A stretch of DNA of 64,000 nucleotides from Ulota crispa (GCA_963920765.1 OY987245.1:12292727-12356726); one strand, 5' to 3'. Shown: positions 11,801 to 25,435, counted from the first letter of the stretch. Translations and numbers: made by a program. Notes: a model not told the origin generated them from the letters alone.

Positions 11801-14800
11801 TTGTTTGAGAGATAAGGAAGCCCAATATTTAAATCAATTCTTCTTCTATGACTTTCCATCTCTTTGTAGTTCTGTTCTTGAGTTCATGTTTCCGTCTCCA
11901 CTCTTTTGGCTTTAATTTTTGTGACGTTTCTTTACATGGGACCACTGGGGTGCAGACAAATGCTCGAAGAATTTTCACGAATCGGTGGGACGACAAAGGT
12001 CGTCTTGGAAAGTTTGCTAAGCTTGGCTTAGCTCCTGTCCTCTGGGCTGTGATCATTGGCCTTCTTCTAGTTTTTATCAACTCTGTGATTTCATGTATGT
12101 ACTCTCTATTCCTCCTGTGATTGAATTCTGACTTTGGATAAAATCTGTTAACTCTATAATTTATTTATTCTGGGAGTTTGGTTTTCATATGGAATTGCTA
12201 TTACTAATAATGCACGGAATTTAAGTGGGACATTAAGTTATTTTTGATGGGAGAATCTTGTCTTAATTGGGTATATGTGGGCCTTGTCTTGTAACAGCAA
12301 GAACATTGCTAACTATCACAGCTGGAGATGGATTTTGGGCTTGTTTGGTCATCATATTATCGAGCAGCGGACTTTTCCTGCTTTTTCGTTGCACCAGGTT
12401 TGCACCTCTTTCAAGTATTTCTGAGGTATGTTGGTAATAGCAAGGGCGTGACTGCATCTACGAAGAGCTATTCCTTCTTAGAAATTGATGCAGTCCAAGA
12501 GAGCTCTTGGAGGAAGTGGATTTCTCTCTTTCATTTGTTCGTTGATTAGTTTGTTGTATTCTGAAACTTAGCAACTGCATAGTTTTTTTCTTTGTTGAAT
12601 CACGTGATCATTATGAGTACTTTGTAAAAGCGGAAACTCCGACGTTTGTGATTTTATACTAATTCACTCAGGGATTGACTTCTAAGGCTGTGGTGTGATT
12701 TACAGCAAGGATCCTGGGTATATTACTCCCAATCGTGGACAATCGTTACTGAGAGAGATAAAACATGAGGTAATCGAGGGTATTAGATTTTGAGTTTTTG
12801 GTTTTCTCTTTAATATTAGCTCTGATTCTTGTTTTTGGACGTATCTCCGTGAATATCAGTTCAACTTCAGACATTTCTCCCTGGTATGAAGTTAAGCATC
12901 GTAATGGTCGAACTGACGTGCTCAGAATTTAGCCAGTGTCCTTTCATGGCTGATGTGTAAAAACAGCTCATTGTATTGGAATATATTAACTGTCCACTTA
13001 AGTGTGCCCCTTGACTGGGCTTGATTTACATTTTCACAGAACTGCCTTCTTATTTTCATCTTTGTTTACAGGAGCCTCTGTTAAAAAAGGATTTGAGCAG
13101 CCCAGCTTTGTGGGCAGGTTACTGGGCGCAGTTATGTCCCACTTGCAAGGTAAGTTAGGACTTATATTGCTTTTTTGAATATGTCTTCAGTTTAAATTTG
13201 GATTCTGAATGATAAACAATGTCAGTACCGCTGGATGTGGCCGGGTTCCTGTTTTCCTAACATCCAAAAGTCAATTTTCTATTTCAGTTTTTTCTAAGTC
13301 ACCTATTAACTGTGTATGGTTTGACTATATATTCTGAATAGTCGGTTAGACGTTTGCATCGCATAGAATCTTCGTAAACCAACACCAGTACCGATATAAG
13401 AAAGATGTGGTAGTTTATTCATATAAATTATGATAAATCCATGTTGCATTGTTTGGTTTGAAGAGAGTACATTGAAAGGGATCTTCCGAATCGAAAGATT
13501 TTATACTTGCATGGAGCTCCTGCTATTTCCACTTCTTTGTGCTTTTAACAGATCTTGTGTCGTGGCTGTTCGCTGTAGATTGTGCGGCCATTGCGATCCA
13601 AGCACTGCTCTTCATGCAACCGCTGTGTTGATCAGTTTGACCATCACTGCCCTTGGATTTCTAATTGTGTTGGCAAGGTATGCTTTTTGCTTCACTTTTT
13701 GTGTTTATTTTCCTGCATGGCAATTCCTTCTGCCCGCTGTAGACACTGTTTGTTTGAAGGGTGCTCCTTGTTTGAGGTATGTCTTTGTGATTATATGTTT
13801 CTTGTCATACTGTCAATTTTTATTCCTGGGAGCTGAATGTTAGAAATAACTGATGGTGAGATATTTCCTGGTCAATTTGTTTCAGAACAACAAGTGGGAT
13901 TTCTTTATTTTCCTATCTTTGGAGGTTACAGCCATGACTATTGCACTCTGTGTAACACTACATCGTAAGATTCATTGACTTGATTAGTGAACATTTCTAC
14001 GATGATTTTTTCTTTCTAAAGTCTGGTCTGCTCTTTTTTAGTGATTCAAGTCTTCTTGAGACGGCAGCATTTATGTTGTTGAGCCTGTCACTTCATGTAT
14101 GTTCAACTATCCAAGTCATCAAGGTTTTAGCCATAGTATTCATATGCGTCATCGTCTTTTGGGTGGCGTAGGGTTATGGCTTGACCCTGAAGCGCCATCT
14201 GGGAGTGGGAACTTCCTTCAACATATTGCACTGTTTCATAGTGGTGCACTCGCATTTCTAATGGGAGATATATTCCTTCTACTTGGTGCTGGGATGTTGA
14301 CTGGAATGCAAGCCATGCAGGTATAAACACCTTTTCACAATTTTCCCTGGAACGAAGTCTGATGTCTTCTAAATAAGCTGGGTTTCTTCAAATATACGTT
14401 ATCTTATCCTCTGGTGTACAGTACGTCTGGCCTAACGAGAACCTGAGCAAAAGCAATGGCATTGTTATTATTATCCTACTAAGCTGTGTCATACCCTTTG
14501 TATACAGATCGCAAAGAATATTACCACCAATGAGATGGCGAATTCCTTGCGCTACGGTTATCTGAAGGGTGCTGATGGCCGGTTCCGCAATCCCTATGAT
14601 TCTGGTTGTCGCAAAAATTGTGCTGATTTCCTTCTTAATGGCTACAACGAAGACATTGAAGTGCCCTGGGAGCCAATCCAGCAACACGGAGGTGTGATAC
14701 AGATGGGCGACAGGTATGAGTCGTTTTTGCTTCTTTCATACCATGCTCATGTCTTAGTTCACTGAAGCCTTGGTTTCGGTTCTCAACTCATAAATGTCCA

Positions 14801-15787
14801 ACCTAATTATACAAAGAAAGACAATTTTATAATGTAATAGTAACTTTCGAAACATGTTTCTCTTGTAAAACATGTAGGGTACTATTTCTTCTTTCTGTCG
14901 GTGCATTTTGTTACCTTCCTTGAAGATTTCCTCGTTGGTTGATTTCAACTCGTATGAATATGGAAGCGACCACTCTTGCCCATTTCTGCACTTAGTAGAT
15001 AAGGTAGCAACACCCATAACCATCATCGTACCCATAACTATCACCTCTAAAATCTTGGAAAATCTGTGGAAGTGAATAGATGTAATCACAAGGATGTACA
15101 ACATGTGAACATGAAACCTTGGTGTTGGTATTAGGTGCAATTGCAGTCGGCTCTTTAAAAATCCACAACTTATTCTCACAGTATCCAAATAATACATTCA
15201 AAAGTGCAAACTCATCATTTTTCTCTTGCTAATAGGATCTATAATTTGCAAGATGTTTATTAATAATTTCATCATGTTCAAAGCCCTTAATTTGACGGTT
15301 ATGGGTGCTGCTACCTTAAGTCATGGTTACCATTTTGTATCCAACAAGAGTTATCTGTTTGTGTAAAACTAGCTTGAAAACCTTAAGCATTCTTCATCAA
15401 AGTGCTTTACTATCTTCTGCCGAGCCGTGAAAGATGTTGCTGTGTTAAAACAAAACTTTAATTTTTTCCCTCGTCCTTACCGAGCCATCGAACTCAAATT
15501 CTAGTAAACTTTTTTTATGAATAAAGTTGTAACCTTCCTGTTGAATTTAAAGTTGATTATGAAGGGGATTGCGTTACAGGTCGGTAGCGGCAGGTGCAGT
15601 GGGTGCGAGCCTTGGTGGAGTGCTTGGGCAGAGCGCAAGCAATGTTGCCAATGAGATAAGAAACCATCACGTACACTCGTCTACTTGCTCTCATAACCAT
15701 CAAGGCGGCCACAATTCCAGTGGCTCTCTTCCTCTTGGATTGGGAACTCTTGGCTTGCCTAACCATGACCGAGATCACATTGCTTAG
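8850..15787 (+). CDS. TIP1: Ankyrin-repeat DHHC protein S-acyltransferase (TIP1/PAT24-like)
   Basis: It transfers palmitate to cysteines of target proteins at Golgi/endomembranes; in Arabidopsis TIP1 acts in root-hair and cell growth. Exons: 8850-9125, 10533-10673, 10830-10942, 11115-11194, 11494-11657, 11956-12094, 12298-12397, 12706-12769, 13072-13149, 13579-13677, 13886-13964, 14172-14320, 14508-14713, 15580-15787. All junctions are GT-AG and close in frame to 631 aa, close to the length of Arabidopsis TIP1. The N-terminal third holds ankyrin repeats (about residues 40-260, with repeated TALHW/TPLHWAA motifs). Four membrane spans follow at about 283-304, 313-335, 423-443 and 470-488. The zinc-finger/DHHC core lies between the second and third spans, with DHHC at 406-409 (Cys409 is the acyl carrier). 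The family's TTxE (TTNE, 500-503) and NPYDxGxxxNC (522-532) motifs are intact. The tail is His-rich. The start ATG is the first in the homologous frame. Confidence 0.96.
9126..10532 (+). other. Intron 1 of the TIP1-like gene
   Basis: This 1407-base GT-AG intron is the longest in the gene. It separates the first exon (acidic N-terminus plus the start of the ankyrin region) from the second ankyrin exon. I see no gene, no clear transposon ends and no conserved motif in it. Confidence 0.8.
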
Positions 15788-16153
15788 AGAAAACCTCTGA
15801 TCAGGAGTAACCCTTTTTTTTGAGGGGCTTGTTTATTGATTAGGTAGCTTTGTAGCCGCACTTTTTTAAATTTTTCATCAATTTTATGTACACGTTTCAG
15901 AACTTAACTTTGGTCTTTCAGATGAATGGAGCACACTTCGGTTGGTTTGTTTTTGTAATGTAGAGTGCGTGTGTTACCAGTAGTCTATTCATGCATTTTT
16001 TTCATTCTGGACAAAGCTTTTATTTGCTCTAGGTTCCTGGTTGGGTTGCATTGCATGATACTAGAATCCGGGGTTTTGGTGCTCCTGCCCAAGCAAACCA
16101 AAGCTGGATTTTGAAGTTGATAATTTTTTTGGTTTTTTTCTTCGGCAGGGTTA

Positions 16154-16607
16154 CCGTAGTGTGACATGGGTTTCGTTTTTTATTAATTCAAAAATGTAAA
16201 AAACGAATTTTCAGAAAATGTTAGAAAACAAATAACAAAATTTCTGAAAATTGAGTAAGAGATATGACGAAAAGTTCAGTAATTGTCCTTTGGCAACACA
16301 AAATATTTTTAATAAATCCATTGTAGTACCGTATCTTCAACCATTATCAATTCAAATAAAACCCATTAAACCCACTCCACTTTCATTCATTGTAAACATT
16401 ATAAGAAATTAACCATTTTTTGATTGTCCCTTTAAATTTGAAAGGATGCAATATTTTGTTCAAATTGAATGCATGACAAAAAGTCTAATAATTATGTACT
16501 TACAAAAACAAAATCATCATTATTCCATTTAAACAAAAATGAACCTCTTCAGGTAAAAACAATAATAATTTTGTCATTGGAAAAACAAAACCCATGTCAC
16601 ACTACGG
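16154..16607. mobile_element. TA-flanked MITE just past the TIP1-like gene
   Basis: CCGTAGTGTGACATGGGTTT at 16154-16173 is matched in reverse complement at the right end (16588-16607). TA occurs on both sides (16152-16153 and 16608-16609). The element is 454 bp, AT-rich and non-coding. It begins about 370 bp after the stop codon, so it may contribute to the 3' end region of the transcript. Confidence 0.85.
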
Positions 16608-16709
16608 TACCTGAGGCTATTTCTTGTTTTGCGCAATTTAGAATTTGATCAATAGTTTCTTGGAAAGATTCAACTGTACTCATCAACATATCAGAGAGTA
16701 ACCGATATA

Positions 16710-16942
16710 CAATGCATGACACTTATAACCAACAACTCCCAATTCAAGTGGTTAGTGGTTAGCCTAAGGCTTTGTCAAAAAAAAAGTTATCAAAAATTTG
16801 AGTTTATCAAGGTGAAGCTTAGGGTTTGTCTTGCTTGGTGGTGGAATTATATTTGAGCTAATGAATATATGTGTTGTGCTTTAGTTGTGCTTTAGTATTT
16901 CTTGTTTGGCCAATAGTTGTTGGTTACAAGTGTCATGCACTG
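16710..16942. mobile_element. TA-flanked MITE, copy B (family CAGTGCATGACACTT)
   Basis: The left end is CAATGCATGACACTT and the right end AAGTGTCATGCACTG, with TA flanks at 16708-16709 and 16943-16944. The 233-bp body matches the outer parts of copy A at 7282-7920. This is therefore the uninterrupted form and shows where copy A received its insertion. Confidence 0.87.
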
Positions 16943-16944
16943 TA

Positions 16945-19119
16945 GTAAAAAAATGTGGTGTTTTTATTGTTTGGATTTTGTGAATTTGTTGAATTATCTT
17001 GGTTGGGATGGTTGCCAATAAGAGTGAGGGTGACTTTTTTGTAAATTTTTGATGGTGGTTTTGACAAATTGCTTCAAAAGTTTGTCATCACTTTTGCACA
17101 TAGGTGTATTGTCTCTCTTTCCAAATTGGAAAGTTTAGACTAATCTTACACAATTTCTAGTATCACCACTTTTTCATTTTAGATTTGTGAGATATGATAA
17201 CATTTCAGTAGCATGTTACTATAGTATGATCATAGGGTACTATTCACTTTTGCAAGAAAATGCATCTCTCATATGGTTCGGCTTATGTAGACAAAAAAGT
17301 GCAAAAGGTAATCATGAAATGTCAAATTAAGCCTTCCAAGGCTCAATCTTGGCCTCTCCTTGGATGATTTGTTTGACTTTTCTAAAAAGAGCTCCCAAGC
17401 TTTTGCAATAAGAATCAAAGGCCAAAAATTTGATAATGCTCAAAAGACAAGATTTGGCATTGCCTCAAAAACAAGAATTAGATTCACCTAAAACAAAATT
17501 CCAATTCATGGGTTTGGGGTCATTGTCACAACTCATCAAAATATAAGCATTTGAAACAAGACAAAATTTCAAAACCATCATATAAAAAAAGTGGTCTTGC
17601 TTTTTGTCCTAGTATTAGAAATTGTTAAAGGCTTGTATTAGTAGCCTTCGCTATTAGGCCTAAAATCTTCAGGTGTAAGAGTATTGGCCTTCATCATATT
17701 CTTATTATAACAATTGATTGGGGTAGTTCTTGAGGCCATTTGAACTAAAAACATTTATTGAAAATGTGGTCAAGTTTTCATGTCCTTGACTCTTGGTGTA
17801 AAGTAGCTCTTTTTTAGAAACAAATGAAGGGACACAAGTTTAACTTATAGTATTCATGACATTGAAAGTTGTTGCTATTATTGTATCGACATAAATGCTT
17901 TTGGATCTTACTACCAAATTGGATAGGATTCTAATTTTCCTTTATTGTGCAAGTTATGGTGTGAGTTGTTCATGAATTTTCAATGTCCCAACTTGGTATA
18001 CTTTTAAAGTTGTGTTAACTGATGCTTTTGATGCTGATAGTAACACTCTTGCCAATATTGATTTTTGATGCTATTATTACCACCATTTGCAATATCAAGT
18101 ACAAATAAACTAGGGAACAAAGAGATGGATTTTTCATGTAAGTAATTTCCATACAATTAAATTTTCACCAAGTTTAAAACTAACTACTGTATATACTCTA
18201 ATAGCTACCAAAGTGGGACAAAAGTTATCAAAAATTGAGGTGTAGGTTCTTGCTCCATCACGCCTCTAGCCCTTGCCATATGCAAATTTTCACCTATGAG
18301 TGAGTCCTATTCATCAATATCCACACACCTTTTTGACTTTGGAACATTATTTAAAACCAAAAAGCGCCTAGACTTTAAGCATTTATCAATTCAAAATTAG
18401 GTTGGTGGTCGATTCTTTTTAAAATATGTGGTGACTTCAAGAGTTTTGCAATAATGATTTGGTTTATTTTTCAATTTCTTTTATTACCACTCATTGTTTT
18501 AATACACCTTAAACCTTAATTTCTTTTGTCTACAATTTTTGTCCTAAAAACTATGTGGTTAGATTTAACTTGGGTGAGGAATTGACTAGATGCGGAACTA
18601 TCCAAGAGAGGGATCTATCTTTTTAATTCCGATTGTAGTAATTATAACAAGGGATGAATCATCCATTGGTGAGCAAACTCCTTTGATAGTTATATTGTGT
18701 GCATTAGTGAGGTTTAAATACAAAATTACTTTTAGACAACTACAAACCAAATCAGACAAATTCTAAAAATGACACTCTTACTTTATGTTTAATAGGTTGA
18801 AGATGTTGATTTTCAGTTCGGATAGATTTTCTACAATTTGTGCCTTGATGTCAATTTCCTTGTGTCAAATATTGTACAATGAGTATCTATTTGAGAATTT
18901 AGGTTTGCTATCTCTAGAAAGCCATCCAAATTAGAGTGGTCAATAAATGATTTCAGTACAACCCTGAATGATGAGGAACAACAAATTTTCATCTAGTTTT
19001 TTATGTATAACTTCATTAACAACGTACCCCCACATAGTTAAGTTAAAGTTTGATTAAACTTGGTCATTTTTTGGTTGAATATAAGGCTTTTACTCGAAAG
19101 CAATGGTGTATTTTATTTA
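16945..19119. other. Intergenic, AT-rich, no gene seen
   Basis: There is no open frame with recognisable similarity, no RNA gene and no clear terminal repeat pair. The sequence is typical AT-rich plant intergenic DNA, probably old transposon debris. Confidence 0.6.
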
Positions 19120-19436
19120 AAGGGAAATTACAAATAGGGGCATGAAAATGAAAAATATTATAAATAGGACACATTTTCAAAATTATTACAAATAGGGGCA
19201 CAATTTCAAATTTTTTTGTAAATTTTTGTAAATTTTTTTCGTTTGGACATTGGTCGGTTTAGATGTATTGCATCAAATGTTAGCAAACTTCCAAAAAACT
19301 TAAAGGTCTCTCCAAAACAAACCTAAATAAATAAATTTTAGTAAAGGGGATGGCAATTATTGGAAAGGCCTTTGGTTTTTTGGAAGCTACCTAATTTACT
19401 ATAATACTCCCACTGTCCCATTACAAACTTGCAAAA

Positions 19437-19770
19437 AATTTCTCCATGAGGGATTAGCTTTACTTTTAGTCATTATGCTAGTGACAAATGCATTCTAGAA
19501 TCAATATACCACCTACCAAATGTTTGCAAAATCTCTAGTTTTTATGTTGCCGTTTAGACACCTATATTCTATGCAAAAAGTACCATATTTGTGCATAGTT
19601 TGTGAATGCTGCTAGCTCCTTATTGTTTTAGTCATTGTACTAATGACACATGCATTCAAGAATCAATATATCATCTCTCAAATGTATGTAAAATCTCCAG
19701 TTCTGATGTTGCCGTTTGGGCACCCAAATTTTCATGCAAAAAGTACCATATTTGTACATGCTGCCAATTC
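19437..19770. repeat. Two-copy tandem duplication, about 165-170 bp each
   Basis: A unit running from 'tagtcatt(a/g)t' to 'caaaaagtaccatatttgt' occurs twice in direct orientation (about 19437-19600 and 19606-19770) with roughly 85 percent identity by eye. It lies within the left part of the Stowaway-like element. The small open frame across the second unit has no recognisable domain. Confidence 0.75.
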
Positions 19771-20660
19771 CTTATTATTGATGATTTAAAGATTAGTAGC
19801 AACAATTGTACCTCATATGGGCAAGGCCAAGCTTATTAAGAGAGGAATGCTCTCTAATTTCTTAACTCTTTAAAGACCACACACATTTTCACAAAATCCA
19901 CTAGAAACTAGGGTAGTAAACATAAATGTGTAGTTGAATCAAATGTGGACCTAGTTTGCATGATCCAATCGTACAAAGAACACTTTTTTTACTATGAACT
20001 ATCAAAATTTCAACCAAAACTACTGTTTGAAGTAAAATATTATGATTAAATGAGCTACAAGTGGAAAATCTCTAGTTTTCACGCTTGTGTGGTTTTGGAT
20101 TTTAGTGCTTCATACTAGCTTTGCTTGAGAAGAGCCTTATATTTCTAGAAAGCACGCTTTCCCACCTTTCCAATAAAACCAGTTTCACACAAAATGGATA
20201 AAATTAGTAATCACATAGTATAGCTAAGTGGACAAAAAGGTCAAAAACCCACTTTATTTGCTACCCTAAAACGTTTCTATAGGAAATTAGATAAATGCTA
20301 CAAAAAATCCAATTGGTGAAAACAATCAAAAATTAGCCTCAAATGTAGGATGACAAATTTTAAAAAAGAAATGATAGTACAATTTCAATAGATCTTCAAG
20401 TGCTATTATCGTACTACTATTGTATAGAAAAACTATACAAGTATATTTCTTAAGCAATTTGAAATTTTTTAAAATTGTGCATTTAAAATGTGACATCCTT
20501 TTTGGATGTTTGATGTATTGTGTTGTTGTTTTGATCCATCTTTGACCAAATATGGATATGTATTTTGAGGGTATGTCATATAAACACCATTATTTATCAA
20601 CTCATATATCCAATTCCATTGTCATATTTTGGTTGGATGTGATATTCTTGTGACCACAAG

Positions 20661-21184
20661 AGTCACGGACATGAACGGATTGACCTAGAAGGTTCTAGAA
20701 GATTCTAGAGGATTAAAAGGATCTAGAGGATTAGAAGGTTTTTAGAAGGTTTTAAAAAGATAAAAAGTCTTGGAAGTTTCTAGAAGGTTGAAAGCCTCTA
20801 GAAGGTTAGAAGCTTCTAAAAAACTGGAAGCTTTTAGAAGCTTAAAAGCTTTTAGATGACTGGGAACTTTTAGAAGCCTAAAAGCTTTTAGATGACTGGG
20901 AGCTTTTAGCTTGAAGGCTTCTAGAAGCTTGGAAGGCTCTAGAAGGGTGGAGGCTTCAATTTTTGGGTATATATATGAGTTGAGGCTCAGAGGTTCCTCA
21001 GTCTTGACAACTCATCTTGCCTCTTTAGTTTTTGGCCTTCAAGCCTTAGTTTTTTGCCTTGCTTTTGTCTTGTATCACTATCATCTAAAATACATCTTTA
21101 GCCTTGGTTCTAGTATTCATTTGCATTCTTGTCTTGATTTCCGACTCCCAAACTTTGTTTTGGTACTTGAGTCCATCCCTGACA
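20661..21184 (+). repeat. 5' LTR of the Ty3/gypsy element
   Basis: Its start (AGTCACGGACATGAACGG) aligns with TGTCACAGACATGAATAG at the 3' LTR, so the original TG has become AG here. It ends CCTGACA like its partner. The U3 part (20688-20940) is a dense series of GAA and TTC pentamers, many in alternating heat-shock-element spacing. A TATA-like TATATATAT lies at 20968-20976. No standard tRNA-Met primer-binding site is evident immediately downstream. Confidence 0.9.
20688..20785 (+). promoter_or_regulatory. Cluster of heat-shock elements in the 5' LTR
   Basis: GAAGGTTCTAGAAGATTC at 20688-20705 is four perfectly alternating nGAAnnTTCn pentamers. GAAGTTTCTAGAA at 20773-20785 is a perfect three-unit element. 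Further GAAGCTTC-type pairs continue to about 20930. Heat-shock factors bind three or more such alternating units. The cluster lies upstream of the TATA-like sequence at 20968, the expected order for a heat-inducible promoter. Binding itself is an inference. Confidence 0.7.
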
Positions 21185-21410
21185 GTTTGTCGAGATTGCT
21201 TTCAAATATCATCAAAACTTTTTGATTTCAAATAAAGCATAGATTACCATTCCATTTGAAAATTGTAAAATGTTTTAGGAGTTGTGAATTATCTACTTCT
21301 GAATTGATGATGTTCTGCTAATACAACATTTTTTTTTCTTTTTTTCTTTTTTTTCCAAATATTCGCACTTAAGTTATTTTCAACATATTACCAGACTAGT
21401 ATTCGTTCAT

Positions 21411-24400
21411 TATGGAGGAAAGAGGTGAAATGGTGATGAGCAATTCAAAGCTCGACATTATTATGTCTGCAATCACTTCCATGAATATTGAGCGCCAATA
21501 AATATTCAAATAGACTGAAGATCTCAACGCAAGACTTTCTGATCTTGAAGCAAGACTACAACAAACTATGGAGTGAGGATTTGTTGCTGCACCTACATCA
21601 ATTATTCAAGCCAATAATCTTTCAGATTCTATGTTTCACGCTTCAAGTTTCAGCAAGGTAAAGAACCCAGAGTCAGCCTTCTGGATAAATTCAATGGCAC
21701 GCATTTCAAATTTTGTGGTTTTGTCAACCAAATTTGGCTTATTACGCTCCTTCAACCCCAACAATATTCGACAGACGCAGCTCGTATTGGATTGATTAGC
21801 GATTGTCTTGAAAAACAACGACGCACGACGCAACTGCGGAGCACAAGACAGAAAAATAACAAAATCCAGCCACAATAGAAACCATACGGCTGGATTCGGC
21901 AGTATCATTAACATCATCAGGTTCCGTATTATCCGCAAATCTTACTCCTTGCTTTACCGTACCCATATGTCCGGATTCAAAAAATATTAAAATCCAAGCC
22001 TTGATTGATTCAGGAACCTCAGCTTGTTTCATTGATGAATCTTTTGTGAAACGTCATAAAATTTCTACTATCCAAAAATCAAAAGCCATTTACGTTGAAA
22101 TTATTGATGGACGACTGTTATTTTCTGGCGATATTATTCTTGAGACAATTCATTTATAAACAATAGTAAAAAATCATAATAGCCATGTGGTCTACAACAT
22201 TATCTGTTTTTTGTTTAGTCATGTAATTTTAGGACTTTCATGACTTGAAATATTTAATTTTCAAATTGATTGGACAAATTGTAGTGTTACCTTTTTACTT
22301 GAAAAATTTTCTATAAGTACGCCAATGATTACAGCTGAAGACCCTTCCAACTAGAAAACATCAAAACCTTTATTTCTTTGAGCTTGAGCATTTACGGAAG
22401 CCGCTAAAGACGCTGATATATTTGTGGCTTAAGCAATTCCAATATTTGAGCAAATCACTACAACAACTTTGCTTCCAAAGGAGTATAAAGATTATCAAGA
22501 CGTCTTTGAGAAAAAAAATACGGATATTTTGTCTAAACATCGATCATATGATTGCGCAATCGACCTTCAAAATGATGCTCAACTACCTTTCGGTCCCATA
22601 TACAACTTGTCACAAAATAAACTATCTGCATTGAAAAAATATCTTGACGAAAATTTGGCAAAAAACTTCATCCAACATTCCAAGTTTTTAGCTGGTGCAC
22701 CTATCTTATTTGTGAAAAAAAAAGATGGATCTTTACGTATGTGCGTAGACTACCGAAAGCTCAACAAAGTGACAATCAAGAATCGATATTTTTTACTTCT
22801 AATCAGCGGACTTCTAGATCAAGTCGGACAAGCAAAGATTTATACCAAAATTGATCTAAGAGAAATTTATAATCTTGTGCAAATCAAAGAAAATGGCTAA
22901 TGAAAGATAGCTTTTTGAACAAGATATGGCCATTTCGAATATAATGTTATGCTTTTTGGATTTACAAATGCATCAGCTATCTTTCAACATCTCATAAATG
23001 ATATATTCAGAGAATTCTTGAATGATTTTGTTGTTTGCTATCTAGACGACATCCTAATATATTTTAATGATATAGTTCAATATGAAAAACATGTGAAGCT
23101 AGTACTTGAAAAGCTTCGCAATACCGGCCTATACGCTAAACTTGAAAACTCTATTTTTCACATTACTGAAGTGGAGTTTCTTGATTACATTATTTTGAGC
23201 AATATCATTTTCATGGATTCTAAAAAAATTCAAGCTGTATTGGATTGGGCAACTCCAAAAACGGTACGCAATGTTCAGTGTTTCCTTGGATTTGCAAATT
23301 TCTATTGAATTTTTATCAAAAATTATTTTCAAATTGCTGCTCCACTTACACGGCTTACATGCAAAGATAAATTGGAGTGAAGTTTAGAAGCAGACATGGT
23401 ATTTCAAACATTGAAGCAAGCTTTACTACAGCTTCAATATTGGTTCATTCGAACTTTTTCAAACCTTTCTCTATGGAAACAAATATTTTGGATTTTGTAT
23501 TGGGCGCAGTGCTATCACAACAAGGAGAAGACAAAAAACTTCATCTAGTTGCTTTTCATTCAAGGATATTCAGAGTCGCGGAGATCAACTATGAAATCCA
23601 TGAAAAACAGTTATTTGCTATTGTGGACTCTTTTCGGGAATGGCGTCATTTACTTGAAAGCGCCGCACATCAAGTGACAATATACACAGATCACAAAAAT
23701 CTCGAATATTTTATGTCTACTCGTGTTTTGAATTGTCGATAAGCTCGTTAGAATATGTCTCTATCTAGATTTGATTTTGACATTATACATCGACTCGAAA
23801 AGCTACAAGAATTATCTAATGCTTTATCCAAAAGATCCAATTTTATGCTTAAGGAAGGGGAAGCAACCTATGACCAACAACGGACAACATTTTTGAAGCC
23901 CGATCGCCTACGTTTACGAGCAACTCAAATTTCATTTCCAGTTCATTCTAGTTTTTTTGATTAAATCCGAGCAGCCTCAGCTACATATGCCTTAGTATTT
24001 AATATCTAGCAACGCTTTATCAACATCACGGAGGATTCTAACAAATTCAAGATTGAGAAAAAATGTCTGTACTTTGAAGAACTCCTTTATATTCCTGACG
24101 GACCATATTGCCTTCAAGTCATGCAAGCACGTCACAATCTTCCAGCCGTTGGACACTTTGGATTCAATAAAACGTTGGAATTCATTTCTCAAGATTTTTG
24201 GTGGCCTTAAATGTGAAAAATCATCAAAGATTTTGTACTATTTTGCAATTCTTGTTCTTGTTCAAAGAATCATTGACATCGATCGTACGGACTTTTACAG
24301 CCTTTACCAGTGCCGAAACAACCATGGTCATCCGTTTCTATAGATTTTATTATAAATTTACCAATTTTGACTAAATTTGATTATATTTGCGTGATAGTCA

Positions 24401-25345
24401 ATCGGTTTTCAAAAAAAACATATTTTGTTCCAGGCAAAAAGACAATTATGGGAGAAGAAACAACTAAGCTTTTTATCGACAATATTTATCGTTATCATGG
24501 ATTACCCAAAAATATTGTATCGGACAGAGGACCTCAGTTTATCTCCAAATTTTGGCAGTCGTTATCCAAGATTTTGCAAGTAAAGATTAAGCTTTCATCA
24601 ACATTTCATCCTCAAACCGATAGTCAAACTGAATGTGTAAAATAAATTTTGCAGCAATATTTGAGGTGCATTATAATTTATCAACAAGACAAATGGGTAT
24701 CTTTACTGCCATTTGCAAAATTTGCATACAATAACAAGAAACATATATCAATTCAAGAAGTCTTATTTTATGCTAACTATGGCTTTCATCCAAAAATTGA
24801 TATGTTACCAGCTTAAAAAGAGGAGAATCCTGCAATAGAAAATCTAGCAAGACATCTAAAGGAGTTACACATAATAATGTAAAGTCATTTAGAGAAAGTT
24901 TACGTACGTTATAAGGATTGTGCCAATGTGAGAAGAAAAGAGCAATTAAAATTTTGAATTGGTGATAAAGTGTGGCTGTTGCGGCGTAACATCAAAACAA
25001 CTCGTCTGAGCAACAAACTTGATTATTGCCGAATTGTGCCGTTTGTTATTGAAAAATAAATCAATGCTGTTGCATATCAACTACAACTACTGGTGTCAAT
25101 GAAGGTACATCCCGTATTTCATGTTTCACTTTTAAAAACTTATAGGGAATCTAATTTTCCTGAAAGAGTTTAACCTCCGCCACCTTGTGTTGAAGTGGAT
25201 GATATCATAGAGTATGAAGTTGAAAAGATGTTAGATTCAAGGATTTGAAGAGGACAAGTTGAATATTTTATTCATTGGCGTAGATATCCAATTAGTGAAC
25301 TTACGTGAGAATCAGCTTCAAACTTAACTAACGCACCTTTGAAGA
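21411..25345 (+). pseudogene. gag-pol remnant of the Ty3/gypsy element
   Basis: Open pieces are separated by stops and frame changes. A gag start at 21411 soon meets stops near 21500, and a second gag block lies near 21670-21800. A retropepsin DSG motif sits at about 22007-22015. Reverse transcriptase runs 22469-22900 and 22949-23308, with the active-site YLDD at 23039-23050. RNase H spans 23377-23742, with TDHKNLEYF near 23690. Integrase spans about 24050-24840, with SDRGPQF near 24520 and the final Glu near 24630 in TDSQTE. A chromodomain follows at about 25200-25340, with EVEKMLDSR. Catalytic motifs remain visible although the chain is broken, so this was once an active chromovirus. Confidence 0.9.
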
Positions 25346-25435
25346 TCCAAGAATTTCATTGCCAACATCTATCCAAACCAAGAGCAACAATACTACGAAT
25401 TCTTCGAAGGATCTCGAAGCTAGAAGGGGAGGTGA

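Noticed and set aside
21185..21215. Primer-binding site expected right after the 5' LTR
   Set aside because: The sequence following the LTR does not match the usual plant tRNA-Met complement (TGGTATCAGAGC type) and I cannot assign another tRNA. I left it uncalled.
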